Assembly (NCBI GenBank): GCA_903873135.1
Contig: CAIQNH010000016.1
Coordinates: 1-34,871, forward strand
Direction of reading: 5' to 3'
DNA: 34,871 bases
DNA from: an uncultured Actinomycetes bacterium
Lineage (GTDB): Bacteria > Actinomycetota > Acidimicrobiia > Acidimicrobiales > Microtrichaceae
In this document: positions 8,433-16,572 of the stretch, piece by piece
Layout: every line of letters starts with the position of its first letter
Numbering within the stretch: the first letter of the stretch is position 1
Program-made: the position numbers and the translations under genes
Notes under the pieces: model-generated
The model's input: the letters and a program-made list of their open reading frames with translations, nothing else
Told to the model about the DNA's origin: nothing
Databases searched by the model: none

Positions 8433-9103
8433 CCGAACTTGAGCAGGTCCTCGGCCATCACCCAGCCGCACAGGATCAGGTGGTCGCCGCGCGCCGGGTC
8501 CAGGTGCGAGAACTGGGCGGCCACGTCGGAGGGGACCGACGCCGGCTTGGAGGTCTCGTGGTCCACCACCATCGGGATGGAGCCGTCACCGGTCACGGTG
8601 AAGGTCTGCTCGTCGTAGGCCGACGCCGGGACCTCGTAGCGGCGGGCCAGGCGCTTGCCCCACGCCCGCTCCTCTCCCGAGGCCTTGTGTCCGGGCCGCG
8701 GGACGATGTCGACGACCTGCTTGAACGCCTCGGTCGCACCCGCGTCGCTGAAGCGGGCGCCGACCAGCACGTCCTCGTCGGGGAAGGCCGCGAGCGCCCG
8801 CCGGAAGTTCTCCGCGACGATCGCCTTCAGGATGGCGTCGCGACGTGACGACCGCTTGACGACGGCCAGGGCGTAGACGATCGACGGCGTCCCACCGAGA
8901 CGCACCAACGACGACACGGAGAACCCCCGCAGGTGGTTGCCCTCACGGACCCGGCTGACGAGCACCCAGTCCGGGTTGTCCCGGAGCTTCGACAGGGTGC
9001 CGACCTCGTGGGCGTGACCGGCCTCTGCACAGAGATCCGCCAGCTCGGCCAGCTCGGCGTCCCCCAACGCCACGCTGTCCATGGTCGTCACCTCTAGCGC
9101 CAT
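8429..9103 (-). CDS. unassigned protein coupled to nitroreductase
   Basis: This 224-residue cytosolic protein starts MALEVTTMDSVALGDAELAELADL and ends CGWVMAEDLLKFG. It has a GNAT-like feel: a short N-terminal helix, a strand with DNPDWVLVSRVREGNHLRGFSV, then LGGTPSIVYALAVVKRSSRRDAILKAIV, which resembles the central acetyl-CoA-binding stretch, but no clear Q/RxxGxG/A motif is seen. I do not recognise the family with confidence. ATG 9103 is supported by GGAGAG 6 nt upstream. The stop overlaps the nitroreductase start, which suggests a shared task. The dnaE gene ends 114 bp upstream, with a hairpin in between. Confidence 0.55.
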   Translation of the reverse strand: MALEVTTMDSVALGDAELAELADLCAEAGHAHEVGTLSKLRDNPDWVLVSRVREGNHLRGFSVSSLVRLGGTPSIVYALAVVKRSSRRDAILKAIVAENFRRALAAFPDEDVLVGARFSDAGATEAFKQVVDIVPRPGHKASGEERAWGKRLARRYEVPASAYDEQTFTVTGDGSIPMVVDHETSKPASVPSDVAAQFSHLDPARGDHLILCGWVMAEDLLKFG

Positions 9104-9133
9104 GCGTTGCTCTCCTCGACTCGTTCCCGCAGG

Positions 9134-9152
9134 CGTCCGGGAGCCCCGGACG
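9134..9152. terminator. GC-rich hairpin downstream of dnaE
   Basis: CGTCCGGG (9134-9141) and CCCGGACG (9145-9152) form a perfect 8-bp stem with a 3-nt loop. It lies 65 nt past the dnaE stop and about 30 nt before the start of the next minus-strand gene. No T-run follows. It may end dnaE transcription, or sit in the leader of the next gene. Confidence 0.4.
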
Positions 9153-9217
9153 ACGCCCTACAGTCCAGCGTCTCAGCGGCTCGCCCGCAACTCGCGCCAC
9201 GCGGAGCGTTCGTGGGC

Positions 9218-12200
9218 TCAGACGGTCACCGCAGCGTGGCCGAGGAGCGCCCGCAACTCGCCCACGAGGCCACTCCGCGTGCTCACGTGGTACTGGTCCG
9301 GGAGACGGACCAGGGCCTGCTCGTCGAGGACGATCTGGACCTCGGAGTTCCCCGGGAAGTCGTGGAACAACGTCTTGAGCTGGTCCAGGGTGGCGTCGTC
9401 GAGCCGCCTCGAGGACAGGTGGATCCGCAGCGGCGGGGACTCGTCGATCACCGGCTCGAACACCGTCACGTCCGACGGGACGAACTTCAGGCTGTCGTCC
9501 CGGCGGTCGATCCGTCCGCCGGTGATCACGATCACGTCGTCGTCGAGCAGGTGGCCGATCTCAGCCATCATCTTGGGGAACACCATGACCTCGACGCTGG
9601 CCCGGAGGTCCTCGAGGGTGAACGTGGCCATGAGCTCGCCCCGCCGGGTCCAGCGCTTGTTCAGGTTGGTGACGACCCCGCCGATGGTGCGGCGCTCACC
9701 GTCGGGCACCTCCTCGAGGTCGCCGATCCCGCAGTCGGTCCGACGGCCCAGCGCCTGCTCGGCACCGAGCATGGGGTGGTCCGAGACGTACAGCCCGAGC
9801 ATCTCCTTCTCGAAGGTGAGCCGCTGCTTCTTGTCGAACTCCATGTCCGGGACGGCGACCCGCTCGTCGAACACGGGTCCGTCGTCGGAGGCCCCGAACA
9901 AGGACATGACCCCCATGTCGTGCTCCTTGCGGCGGGCCACCGTGGCGTCGGTGATCTGCCCGAACACCGCCAGCAGTCCCTGCCTCGGGTGACCCATGGA
10001 GTCGAAGGCGCCGGCCTTGATGAGCGACTCGATGGTCTTGCGGTTCAGCACCATGGTGTTGACCCGCTCCGCGAAGTCGTGGAAGTCGACGAACGGCCCG
10101 TTGGCCTCACGCTCGCTGACGATGAGCTCGACCAGGGCCGTGCCGACGTTGCGGACGGCGGAGAGCCCGAAGAGGATCTGGTCCCGCTCGGTGCCGTCCT
10201 CGTCGACGGACGTCACCGGGGTGAAGTCGGACTCCGAACGGTTCACGTCGGGCACGAGGACCTCGATGCCGGCCGTGCGGCACTCCGCCAGGTAGATGGC
10301 CGCCTTCTCGAGCTTGTCCTTGACGCTGGTCAGCAGCGCCGAGAGGTACTCGGCCGGGAAGTTGGCCTTCAGGTACGCCGTCTGGAACGCCACGTAGCCG
10401 TAGCCGTAGCTGTGGGACTTGTTGAACGCGTAGTCGGCGAAGGGCTCGATGATGTCGAACCACTGCTCCCCCAGGTCACGGCCGTACCCGGTCGTCTCGC
10501 ACCCCTCGACGAACTTCTGGCGCTCGGCGGCGATCTTGGCCCGGTCCTTCTTGCCGCAGGCCTTGCGGAGGTTGTCGGCATCCGCGAGCGAGTAGGAGGC
10601 GAACCGCTGGGCGATCCGCATGATGCCCTCCTGGTAGATGCACAGCCCGTAGGTCTCCCCCAGGATGTCCTCGGCGTCCGGGTGCAGGAAGGTGACGTCC
10701 TGGCGGCCGTTCTTGCGGTCCGCGTAGTCGGTGTGCATGTTCGCCGCCATGGGACCGGGCCGGTAGAGCGCCACGAGCGCTGCCACGTCCTCGAACGTGG
10801 TGGGAGCGAGCGACTTGATGAGGGCCCGCATGGCGGTGCCCTCGAGCTGGAACACACCGATGGTCTCGGCGCGGCGGAGCAGCTCGAAGGTCGGCTCGTC
10901 GTCGAGCGGCACCGCGTCGATGTCCACCTCGACGCCCCGACGCTCCCGGATCAGCCGGAGGGTGTCGGTGATGACGTCGAGGTTCCGCAGGCCGAGGAAG
11001 TCCATCTTGAGCAGCCCGAGGTCCTCGACCCCGTGCATCTCGTACTGGGTGACGACGGGCGCCTCCTCCGGGTCCTGGCCGGACTCGGGCTTGCGCTGGA
11101 TCGGCAGGTACTCGGTGAGCGGTTCCCGGGTGATCACCACGGCTGCGGCGTGGATCCCGTCGCCGCGACGCAGCCCCTCGAGGCCACGGGCGACGTCGAT
11201 GACCTCCTTGGCGTCGGGGTCGGCCGCGTACATGGACCGCAGCTCGGCGGCCATGGCGTAGCCCTCGGTGTACTTCTCGTCCTGCTCCAGGCACGCGTGC
11301 AGCGGCGTGTCGCGGCCCATGACCAGCGGCGGCATGGCCTTGGCCACCCGGTCGCCCACGGCGTAGGGGAAGCCCAGGACCCGGGCGGCGTCCCGGACCG
11401 CAGCTCGCGCCTTGATGGTCGAGAAGGTGATGATCTGCGCCACGTGGTCGCGGCCGTAGCGCTCGGCCGCGTAACGGATCATCTCGTCCCGGTAGCGGGA
11501 GTCGAAGTCCATGTCGATGTCGGGCATGGAGATGCGGCTCGGGTTGAGGAACCGCTCGAACAGCAGGTCGTAGCGGATCGGGTCGAGGTCGGTGATGCGC
11601 AGGCAGTAGGCCACGGCGCACCCGGCCGCCGAGCCACGACCGGGCCCGACCCGGATGGCCGAGTCCCGGGCGTGGCGGATCAGGTCCCAGACGATCAGGA
11701 AGTAGGCGCTGAACCCCATGTCGGCGATCACCCGCAGCTCGTAGGCGAGCCGTTCCACGACGTCGTCGGGGAGCTCGTCGCCCCACCGCTCACGGGCGCC
11801 GGCGAAGGTCAGGTGCTCCAGGTAGGCCGCGTCGTCGGCGAAGCCGTCCGGGAGCGGGAACGCGGGGAGCTGGGGCTTGCCGAACTCGATCTCGAGTTCG
11901 CAGCGCTCGGCGACCCACAGCGTGTTGTCGCACGCCGAGGGCAGCTCGCCGAACACCGAGCGCATCTCGGCGGCGGACTTCAGGTAGTGCTGGTCGCCGT
12001 GGAACCGGAAGCGGTCCGGGTCGCTGCGCAGCGAGCCCGTCTGGACGCAGAGCAGTGCGTCGTGGGACACGGCGTCGTGCTGGTGGACGTAGTGGCTGTC
12101 GTTGGTGGCGAGCAGCGGGAGCCGGAGCCGGTTGGCGAGCCGGACGAGCAGCGGGTTGGTCTCCTGCTGCTCGGGGATGCCGTGGTCCTGGAGCTCGACG

Positions 12201-12760
12201 AACAGGTGGTCACGGCCGAAGATGTCGAGCAGCCGTCCGGCCCGGTCGCACGCGGCGTCGAACCCCTCGTTCATCATCGCCTGGAGCACGTGACCCCCGA
12301 GGCAGCCGGTGGTCACGATCAGCCCCTCGGAGTGCTCGGCGAGCAGGTCCCAGTCGACCTTGGGCTTGCGGTAGTACCCCTCGAGGAACGCACGCGACGA
12401 GAGCTGGATCAGGTTGCGGTAGCCGGCCTGGTTCTCCACCAGCGTGGTCAGGTGGTAGTAGGCCTTCCGGCCGCCCTCGACCGACCCGCCCGAGTCGTCG
12501 ACCCGACTCCCCCGCTGCTGGAAGCGCTCGGTGCGGTCCTCGTAGGCCATGTAGAGCTCGCTGCCGATGATCGGCTTGACGCCCTGGGACTGGCACTCCC
12601 GGTAGAAGTCCAGGACCCCGTACATGTTGCCGTGGTCCGTGATGCCCATCGCCGGTTGGCCGTCGCGGACGGCTGCGGCGACCACGTCCCCGATGCGCGA
12701 CGCGCCGTCGAGCATCGAGTACTCGGTGTGCTGGTGCAGGTGGACGAACGAACTCGGCAA
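9218..12760 (-). CDS. dnaE: DNA polymerase III alpha subunit
   Basis: This 1180-residue replicative polymerase has the normal length for actinobacterial DnaE1. The N-terminal PHP domain starts FVHLHQHTEYSMLDGASRIG (residues 5-24) and includes GITDHGNMYG. The polymerase core contains VGPGRGSAAG and the catalytic-aspartate motif PDIDMDFD (413-420). A fingers region (YAFNKSHSYGYGYVAFQTAY) follows, then helix-hairpin-helix segments and a C-terminal OB fold (TIGGVVTNLNKRWTRRGELM). I chose TTG 12760 because the PHP motif begins immediately after it and AGGAG lies 8 nt upstream; the open frame extends further upstream but without homology-like sequence. It follows cinA after 104 bp. Confidence 0.95.
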   Translation of the reverse strand: MPSSFVHLHQHTEYSMLDGASRIGDVVAAAVRDGQPAMGITDHGNMYGVLDFYRECQSQGVKPIIGSELYMAYEDRTERFQQRGSRVDDSGGSVEGGRKAYYHLTTLVENQAGYRNLIQLSSRAFLEGYYRKPKVDWDLLAEHSEGLIVTTGCLGGHVLQAMMNEGFDAACDRAGRLLDIFGRDHLFVELQDHGIPEQQETNPLLVRLANRLRLPLLATNDSHYVHQHDAVSHDALLCVQTGSLRSDPDRFRFHGDQHYLKSAAEMRSVFGELPSACDNTLWVAERCELEIEFGKPQLPAFPLPDGFADDAAYLEHLTFAGARERWGDELPDDVVERLAYELRVIADMGFSAYFLIVWDLIRHARDSAIRVGPGRGSAAGCAVAYCLRITDLDPIRYDLLFERFLNPSRISMPDIDMDFDSRYRDEMIRYAAERYGRDHVAQIITFSTIKARAAVRDAARVLGFPYAVGDRVAKAMPPLVMGRDTPLHACLEQDEKYTEGYAMAAELRSMYAADPDAKEVIDVARGLEGLRRGDGIHAAAVVITREPLTEYLPIQRKPESGQDPEEAPVVTQYEMHGVEDLGLLKMDFLGLRNLDVITDTLRLIRERRGVEVDIDAVPLDDEPTFELLRRAETIGVFQLEGTAMRALIKSLAPTTFEDVAALVALYRPGPMAANMHTDYADRKNGRQDVTFLHPDAEDILGETYGLCIYQEGIMRIAQRFASYSLADADNLRKACGKKDRAKIAAERQKFVEGCETTGYGRDLGEQWFDIIEPFADYAFNKSHSYGYGYVAFQTAYLKANFPAEYLSALLTSVKDKLEKAAIYLAECRTAGIEVLVPDVNRSESDFTPVTSVDEDGTERDQILFGLSAVRNVGTALVELIVSEREANGPFVDFHDFAERVNTMVLNRKTIESLIKAGAFDSMGHPRQGLLAVFGQITDATVARRKEHDMGVMSLFGASDDGPVFDERVAVPDMEFDKKQRLTFEKEMLGLYVSDHPMLGAEQALGRRTDCGIGDLEEVPDGERRTIGGVVTNLNKRWTRRGELMATFTLEDLRASVEVMVFPKMMAEIGHLLDDDVIVITGGRIDRRDDSLKFVPSDVTVFEPVIDESPPLRIHLSSRRLDDATLDQLKTLFHDFPGNSEVQIVLDEQALVRLPDQYHVSTRSGLVGELRALLGHAAVTV

Positions 12761-12864
12761 CCTCGGTGCTCCTGGTCTCGTACGGGGCTCCCGCCGGGGC
12801 GGCGAACGACAACCGTGTGATTCGGTCCCGAGTATCGCGCGGGACGGGCGGCCCGCGCACCGGA

Positions 12865-14151
12865 TCAGGACGAGCGGGCCAGCAGGTGTCGCCGGAGGAG
12901 CCCCAGGAGCGAGATGACCGTGAACTCCCGGACCTGACGGCGTCCGCCGGGGAGTCGGGTCTCGACGGTGTCGACCACCGGCCCGTCGCCCCCCGGCGGG
13001 TCCGAGACCACCGCCAGGCACACCGTGCCGACGGGCCGACCCTCCTGCTCCTCCGGCCCGGCCACCCCGGTGGCAGCGATCCCGACGTCCGCCCCGAGCA
13101 GTCGGCGCACGCCGAGCGCCATGGCCGCAGCGGCGTCGGTGGTGACCACCGGACCGTCGGGCACCTCGAGCACCTCGTGCTTGACCGCGGATGCGTAGGA
13201 GACCACCCCGCCCCGGAAGACGTCGCTGGCGCCGGGCACGTCGCAGAGCCGCGAGCCGACCATCCCGCCGGTGAGCGACTCGGCCGCCGCCAGGGTGAGT
13301 CCGGAGGACCGGAGCAGGTCGAGCACGACCGACTCCATGGTGTCGTCGTCGACGCCGAAGACGAGCTCGCCGAGCAGGGCGCGCACCTCGGCCTCCTCCG
13401 CCGCGAGCAGCGCGTCCGCCTCGACCTCGGTCGGCGCCTTGGCCGTCAGCCGGACCTTGAGCCCCTCGATGCCCGAGGCGAGGAAGGCGATCGTGGGGTT
13501 GCCCTGGCCGTCGAGGTGGTCGATCCGACCGGCGAGCCGCTCCGCCAGACCCGACTCGGACTCCCCCCACGTGCGCAGGGTGCGGCTCCGGATCACGGAG
13601 GTGATCCCCGCCCGGCGCTGCAGGTCGGGGATCACGGTGCCGAGCACCATCTCACGCATCTCCCACGGGACCCCCGGCACGGCGTAGAGCACGAGCTCCC
13701 GCGTCCCGCCGTCAGCACCGGGCCGACGGAGCGGGCAGACCAGTCCCGGCGCCGTCCCCGGCATCTGCTCGATGAACGCCGCCCCCTCGGGGCGCTCGGC
13801 CTGACGGAGGTTGTTGGCCGGCATCGGTCGCCCGCGGCCCGAGAAGAGCCCGATGATGTGCTCCTCCATGGCCTCGTCGGCGACCAGCGGCGCGCCCGTG
13901 ACCACCGCCAGCGCCTCCCGGGTCAGGTCGTCCTGGGTCGGACCGAGCCCGCCGCAGCAGACGACGGCGTCGCTGCGGGACAGCGCCAGCTCGAGGGTCT
14001 CGACGATCCGGTCCAGGTTGTCGCCGACCTTGGTCTGGTACAGCGAGTCGATCCCCGCGAGCGCCAGCTGCTCGCCGATCCACGACGAGTTGGTGTCCGT
14101 GATCTGTCCGAGCAGGAGCTCGGTCCCGATGGCCACCACCTCGCAACGCAC
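12865..14151 (-). CDS. cinA: CinA-family protein / nicotinamide-nucleotide amidase
   Basis: This 428-residue two-domain protein has an N-terminal molybdopterin-binding-like COG1058 domain (EVVAIGTELLLGQITDTNS, residues 4-22; CCGGLGPTQDDLTREAL), which in relatives hydrolyses ADP-ribose-type compounds. Its C-terminal PncC amidase domain (AAAESLTGGMVGSRLCDVPG; GGVVSYASAVKHEVL; GIAATGVAGP) recycles nicotinamide mononucleotide to nicotinic acid mononucleotide. Length is typical. GTG 14151 gives the normal N-terminus and has TAGCGT 6 nt upstream with no Shine-Dalgarno, so it can be transcribed on its own within the pgsA-cinA gap (40 nt). In many actinobacteria cinA is followed by recA; here dnaE follows instead. 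Confidence 0.93.
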   Translation of the reverse strand: MRCEVVAIGTELLLGQITDTNSSWIGEQLALAGIDSLYQTKVGDNLDRIVETLELALSRSDAVVCCGGLGPTQDDLTREALAVVTGAPLVADEAMEEHIIGLFSGRGRPMPANNLRQAERPEGAAFIEQMPGTAPGLVCPLRRPGADGGTRELVLYAVPGVPWEMREMVLGTVIPDLQRRAGITSVIRSRTLRTWGESESGLAERLAGRIDHLDGQGNPTIAFLASGIEGLKVRLTAKAPTEVEADALLAAEEAEVRALLGELVFGVDDDTMESVVLDLLRSSGLTLAAAESLTGGMVGSRLCDVPGASDVFRGGVVSYASAVKHEVLEVPDGPVVTTDAAAAMALGVRRLLGADVGIAATGVAGPEEQEGRPVGTVCLAVVSDPPGGDGPVVDTVETRLPGGRRQVREFTVISLLGLLRRHLLARSS

Positions 14152-14157
14152 GACGGG

Positions 14158-14163
14158 ACGCTA
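14158..14163 (-). promoter_or_regulatory. -10 box TAGCGT before cinA
   Basis: Minus-strand TAGCGT is 6 nt from the cinA GTG. It predicts an internal promoter giving a leaderless cinA transcript. Confidence 0.5.
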
Positions 14164-14191
14164 CCCCTCGTCCCGGGGCCCCGACGCCGGC

Positions 14192-14767
14192 TCAGGCCGA
14201 GCCGGTGGCCGAGGTGGCCCGGGAGCCGGCCCGGACGTACTGGACGGCGCTGATCCACGCCACGGCCACCGCCAGCCACAGCACGACGTCGGCCATCCAG
14301 GTCACGCCGGTGGTCCACGGCCAGACCACGAGGGACACGGCGCTGAACTGCAGGAACGTCTTGAACTTCGCCACCCGGGACGCCGGGACGGCGAGGCCCC
14401 GCCGCCCCCAGTAGCTCCGGAAGGCACTGATGAGCACCTCCCGCAGGGTCACCAGGGCGACCGGGAGCCACCAGAACCGCCCGGCGAGCACCACGGCCCA
14501 CAGTCCGCCGAGGGCCAGCACCTTGTCGGCGAGCGGGTCCAGGAACGCCCCCGAGCGGGTGGTGCCCTGGCGGCGGGCCAGCCAGCCGTCGAGGCTGTCC
14601 GAGGCGGTGACGGCCACCCAGAGGGCGAACAGGAGCCACCCCGACTCCCGGTCGGCGATCAACCAGAACACCCACGGCGCCACGAGGAGGCGCACGACGG
14701 TGATGGCGTTGGCGGGCGTGAGCAGGGCCGAGGGCCCGAAGGTCGACGAGGGGTCGGAGGCCGTCAC
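14192..14767 (-). CDS. pgsA: CDP-alcohol phosphatidyltransferase (PgsA-like)
   Basis: This 191-residue integral membrane enzyme probably condenses CDP-diacylglycerol with glycerol-3-phosphate to form phosphatidylglycerol phosphate. It has four to six hydrophobic helices and the CDP-AP signature D57-x2-DG-x2-AR, then G73, D77 and D81 (within TRSGAFLDPLADK). Seven residues separate AR from the G, where the textbook motif has eight. The start GTG 14767 overlaps the rimO stop (GTGA), the same rimO-pgsA order seen in actinobacteria. PgsA is the best guess from context, though other CDP-alcohol transferases share the motif. Confidence 0.85.
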   Translation of the reverse strand: MTASDPSSTFGPSALLTPANAITVVRLLVAPWVFWLIADRESGWLLFALWVAVTASDSLDGWLARRQGTTRSGAFLDPLADKVLALGGLWAVVLAGRFWWLPVALVTLREVLISAFRSYWGRRGLAVPASRVAKFKTFLQFSAVSLVVWPWTTGVTWMADVVLWLAVAVAWISAVQYVRAGSRATSATGSA

Positions 14768-16062
14768 GGCTCGGCGACCAGGTCGGTCCCGACGGCGTCG
14801 ACCACCTGCACCCGGTGGAACTCCCCCACCGCCAACGACGCCGGTACGTGCACGACGCCGTCGATGGCGGGCGCCTCACGGTGGCTGCGGGCCACGCCCG
14901 GCTCGTCCACGAGGACCTCGATGGTGCTGCCCACCAGGTCGTCACGGCGACGCGCCGTCACCGCGTCCTGGAGCTCCCCGAGCTCTCGCAGCCGGAGCTG
15001 CACCACCTCCGGGTCCACCCGGTCGCCGAGGCCCGCCGCGTGCGTCCCCTCCTCGGGCGACCACTCGAAGAAGCCGCACCAGTCGAGCTCGGCCGCCTCG
15101 ACGAACTCGAGCAGCTCGTCGTGGTCGCGCTCCCGCTCGCCCGGGTAGCCGACGATGAAATTCGACCGGAACGCTGCGTCCGGGCGGAGCTCCCGGATGG
15201 CGTGGATCCGCTCGAGGAACCGCTGGCCGTCCCCCCACCGGCGCATCCCCCGCAGGAGCGGCGCCGCCACGTGCTGGAGCGACAGGTCGAAGTACGGCAC
15301 CGGCCCCGTGGCGATCAACTCCACCAGCTCGTCGGTCAGCTCCGACGGGTACAGGTAGAGCAGCCGGACCCACGGCACGCGCTCGGCGACGGCGGTCACG
15401 AGCTCCACGATCCGACGCTCACCCGGCTCGGCGGCGGTGCGGTCCCGGCCGTAGGCCGCCAGGTCCTGGGCGACGAGCACCACCTCCCGGACCTCCAGCC
15501 GGTCGACCTCGGCGAGCACCTCCTCGACCGGTCGGGACCGCTGCGGACCCCGGAACGTGGGGATGGCGCAGAAGCCACAGGACTTGTCGCAGCCCTCGGC
15601 GACCTTCACGTAGGCCCACGGACGCACCGACGCCGGTCGCAGGACGTGCGCCAGGTCGAGCGCCGGAGCGGACCGTCGACGGACGGGCGCGTCCACCGGC
15701 GTCGCCGCCTCTCGGGCGTCGGCCAGGCCCACCCGCGCGGCCAGGTCGGCCTGTCCGGCGAACCCGACCACGGCGTCGGCCTCGGGGAGCAGCTCGGCGA
15801 GCTCGTCGGCGTAGCGCTCGGCCATGCAGCCGGTCAGCACGAGCGAGGCGCCGTCCCGACGGAGGCCGGCCAGCTCGAGCGTGACCGCCACGCTCTCCTC
15901 ACGGGCGGCCTCGATGAAGGCACAGGTGTTGACGACCACCAGGTCCGCGCTCGACGGGTCCTCGGCGCGGACCAGCCCGTCGGCGCGGAGCGACCCCTCG
16001 ATCACGTCGGAGTCCACCTCGTTCTTGGGGCAACCGAGGGTCTCGACCCAGTAGGACGGCAC
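14764..16062 (-). CDS. rimO: Ribosomal protein S12 methylthiotransferase RimO
   Basis: This 432-residue radical-SAM methylthiotransferase is predicted to add a methylthio group to the conserved Asp of ribosomal protein S12. The N-terminal UPF0004 domain carries cysteines C11, C47 and C79 for the auxiliary 4Fe-4S cluster (TLGCPKNEVDSD, VVNTCAF, LTGCMAERY). The radical-SAM cluster motif CDKSCGFC is at residues 158-165, and a TRAM domain is at about 365-432. NEVDSD and EGCDKSCGFCAIP favour RimO over MiaB. GTG 16062 has TAACCT 6 nt upstream and no Shine-Dalgarno. It lies 46 nt after an iron-sulfur protein gene, which may help with cluster supply. Confidence 0.93.
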   Translation of the reverse strand: MPSYWVETLGCPKNEVDSDVIEGSLRADGLVRAEDPSSADLVVVNTCAFIEAAREESVAVTLELAGLRRDGASLVLTGCMAERYADELAELLPEADAVVGFAGQADLAARVGLADAREAATPVDAPVRRRSAPALDLAHVLRPASVRPWAYVKVAEGCDKSCGFCAIPTFRGPQRSRPVEEVLAEVDRLEVREVVLVAQDLAAYGRDRTAAEPGERRIVELVTAVAERVPWVRLLYLYPSELTDELVELIATGPVPYFDLSLQHVAAPLLRGMRRWGDGQRFLERIHAIRELRPDAAFRSNFIVGYPGERERDHDELLEFVEAAELDWCGFFEWSPEEGTHAAGLGDRVDPEVVQLRLRELGELQDAVTARRRDDLVGSTIEVLVDEPGVARSHREAPAIDGVVHVPASLAVGEFHRVQVVDAVGTDLVAEP

Positions 16063-16068
16063 GGCCAG

Positions 16069-16074
16069 AGGTTA
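16069..16074 (-). promoter_or_regulatory. -10 box TAACCT before rimO
   Basis: Minus-strand TAACCT lies 6 nt before the rimO GTG, inside the 46-nt gap after the CDGSH gene. Confidence 0.5.
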
Positions 16075-16108
16075 CGGGGCCGCGGGGCCCCGGGGGCAGA
16101 GCGGCCCC

Positions 16109-16567
16109 TCAGCCCTCGAACCCGACGCGCTTGTGGGAGCCGTCGCAGGTGGGTTTGCGACGTGACTGGCCGCAGCGACAGAGGAAGACCCGGTCCCCGG
16201 CCGCCAGCTCGGTCCCCTCGGCGTCGACCACGCGCACCGACCCCACCACGGCCAGCGGTCCGGCGTCCTTCACGTGGATCGTCACCGCTGACTCGTCGGC
16301 CGCAGCGGTGTCGGCTCGGTCAGCGGGTGCCCGGGCACCGGGGCCGTCCGCACCGCCGTCGGTGCGGGTGTAGGTCAGCGCCCGGCTCGGACAGGTGTCG
16401 ACGGCAGCCGCCAGATCGTCGGCAGGCGTGTCGCCCGGCTGGATCCAGGGACGGGCCTCCGTGTCGAACACCGTCGGGAGCGCCCGCAGGCAGTTGGCGG
16501 AGTGGATGCAGAGGTCGCTCGACCAGTGGATCGTGATGCCCTCGGCCCGGTAGTCGCGTTCGGGCAC
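16109..16567 (-). CDS. fused 4Fe-4S mono-cluster / CDGSH iron-sulfur protein
   Basis: This 152-residue protein is made of two small metal-binding modules. Residues 8-66 resemble the divergent 4Fe-4S mono-cluster domain (YjdI type), with C20-x5-C26 and C59-P60. Residues 95-150 carry a CDGSH motif, CRCGQSRRKPTCDGSH (C130, C132, C141, H145), which holds a 2Fe-2S cluster with three Cys and one His. The modules are joined by an Ala/Asp-rich linker (70-92). Both cluster types are redox-active or transferable. The start is 5 nt after the ftsK stop and rimO follows, so it lies between ftsK and a two-cluster enzyme. A cluster-transfer or electron-donor role for RimO is inference. Confidence 0.85.
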   Translation of the reverse strand: MPERDYRAEGITIHWSSDLCIHSANCLRALPTVFDTEARPWIQPGDTPADDLAAAVDTCPSRALTYTRTDGGADGPGARAPADRADTAAADESAVTIHVKDAGPLAVVGSVRVVDAEGTELAAGDRVFLCRCGQSRRKPTCDGSHKRVGFEG

Positions 16568-16572
16568 GGCGC

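Noticed and set aside
9107-12820. Plus-strand open frame of over 1200 codons opposite dnaE
   Set aside because: Antisense shadow; dnaE motifs on the minus strand are unambiguous.
12761-13570. N-terminal extension of the dnaE frame through cinA
   Set aside because: The frame is open by composition only; it overlaps cinA and the PHP domain begins right after TTG 12760.
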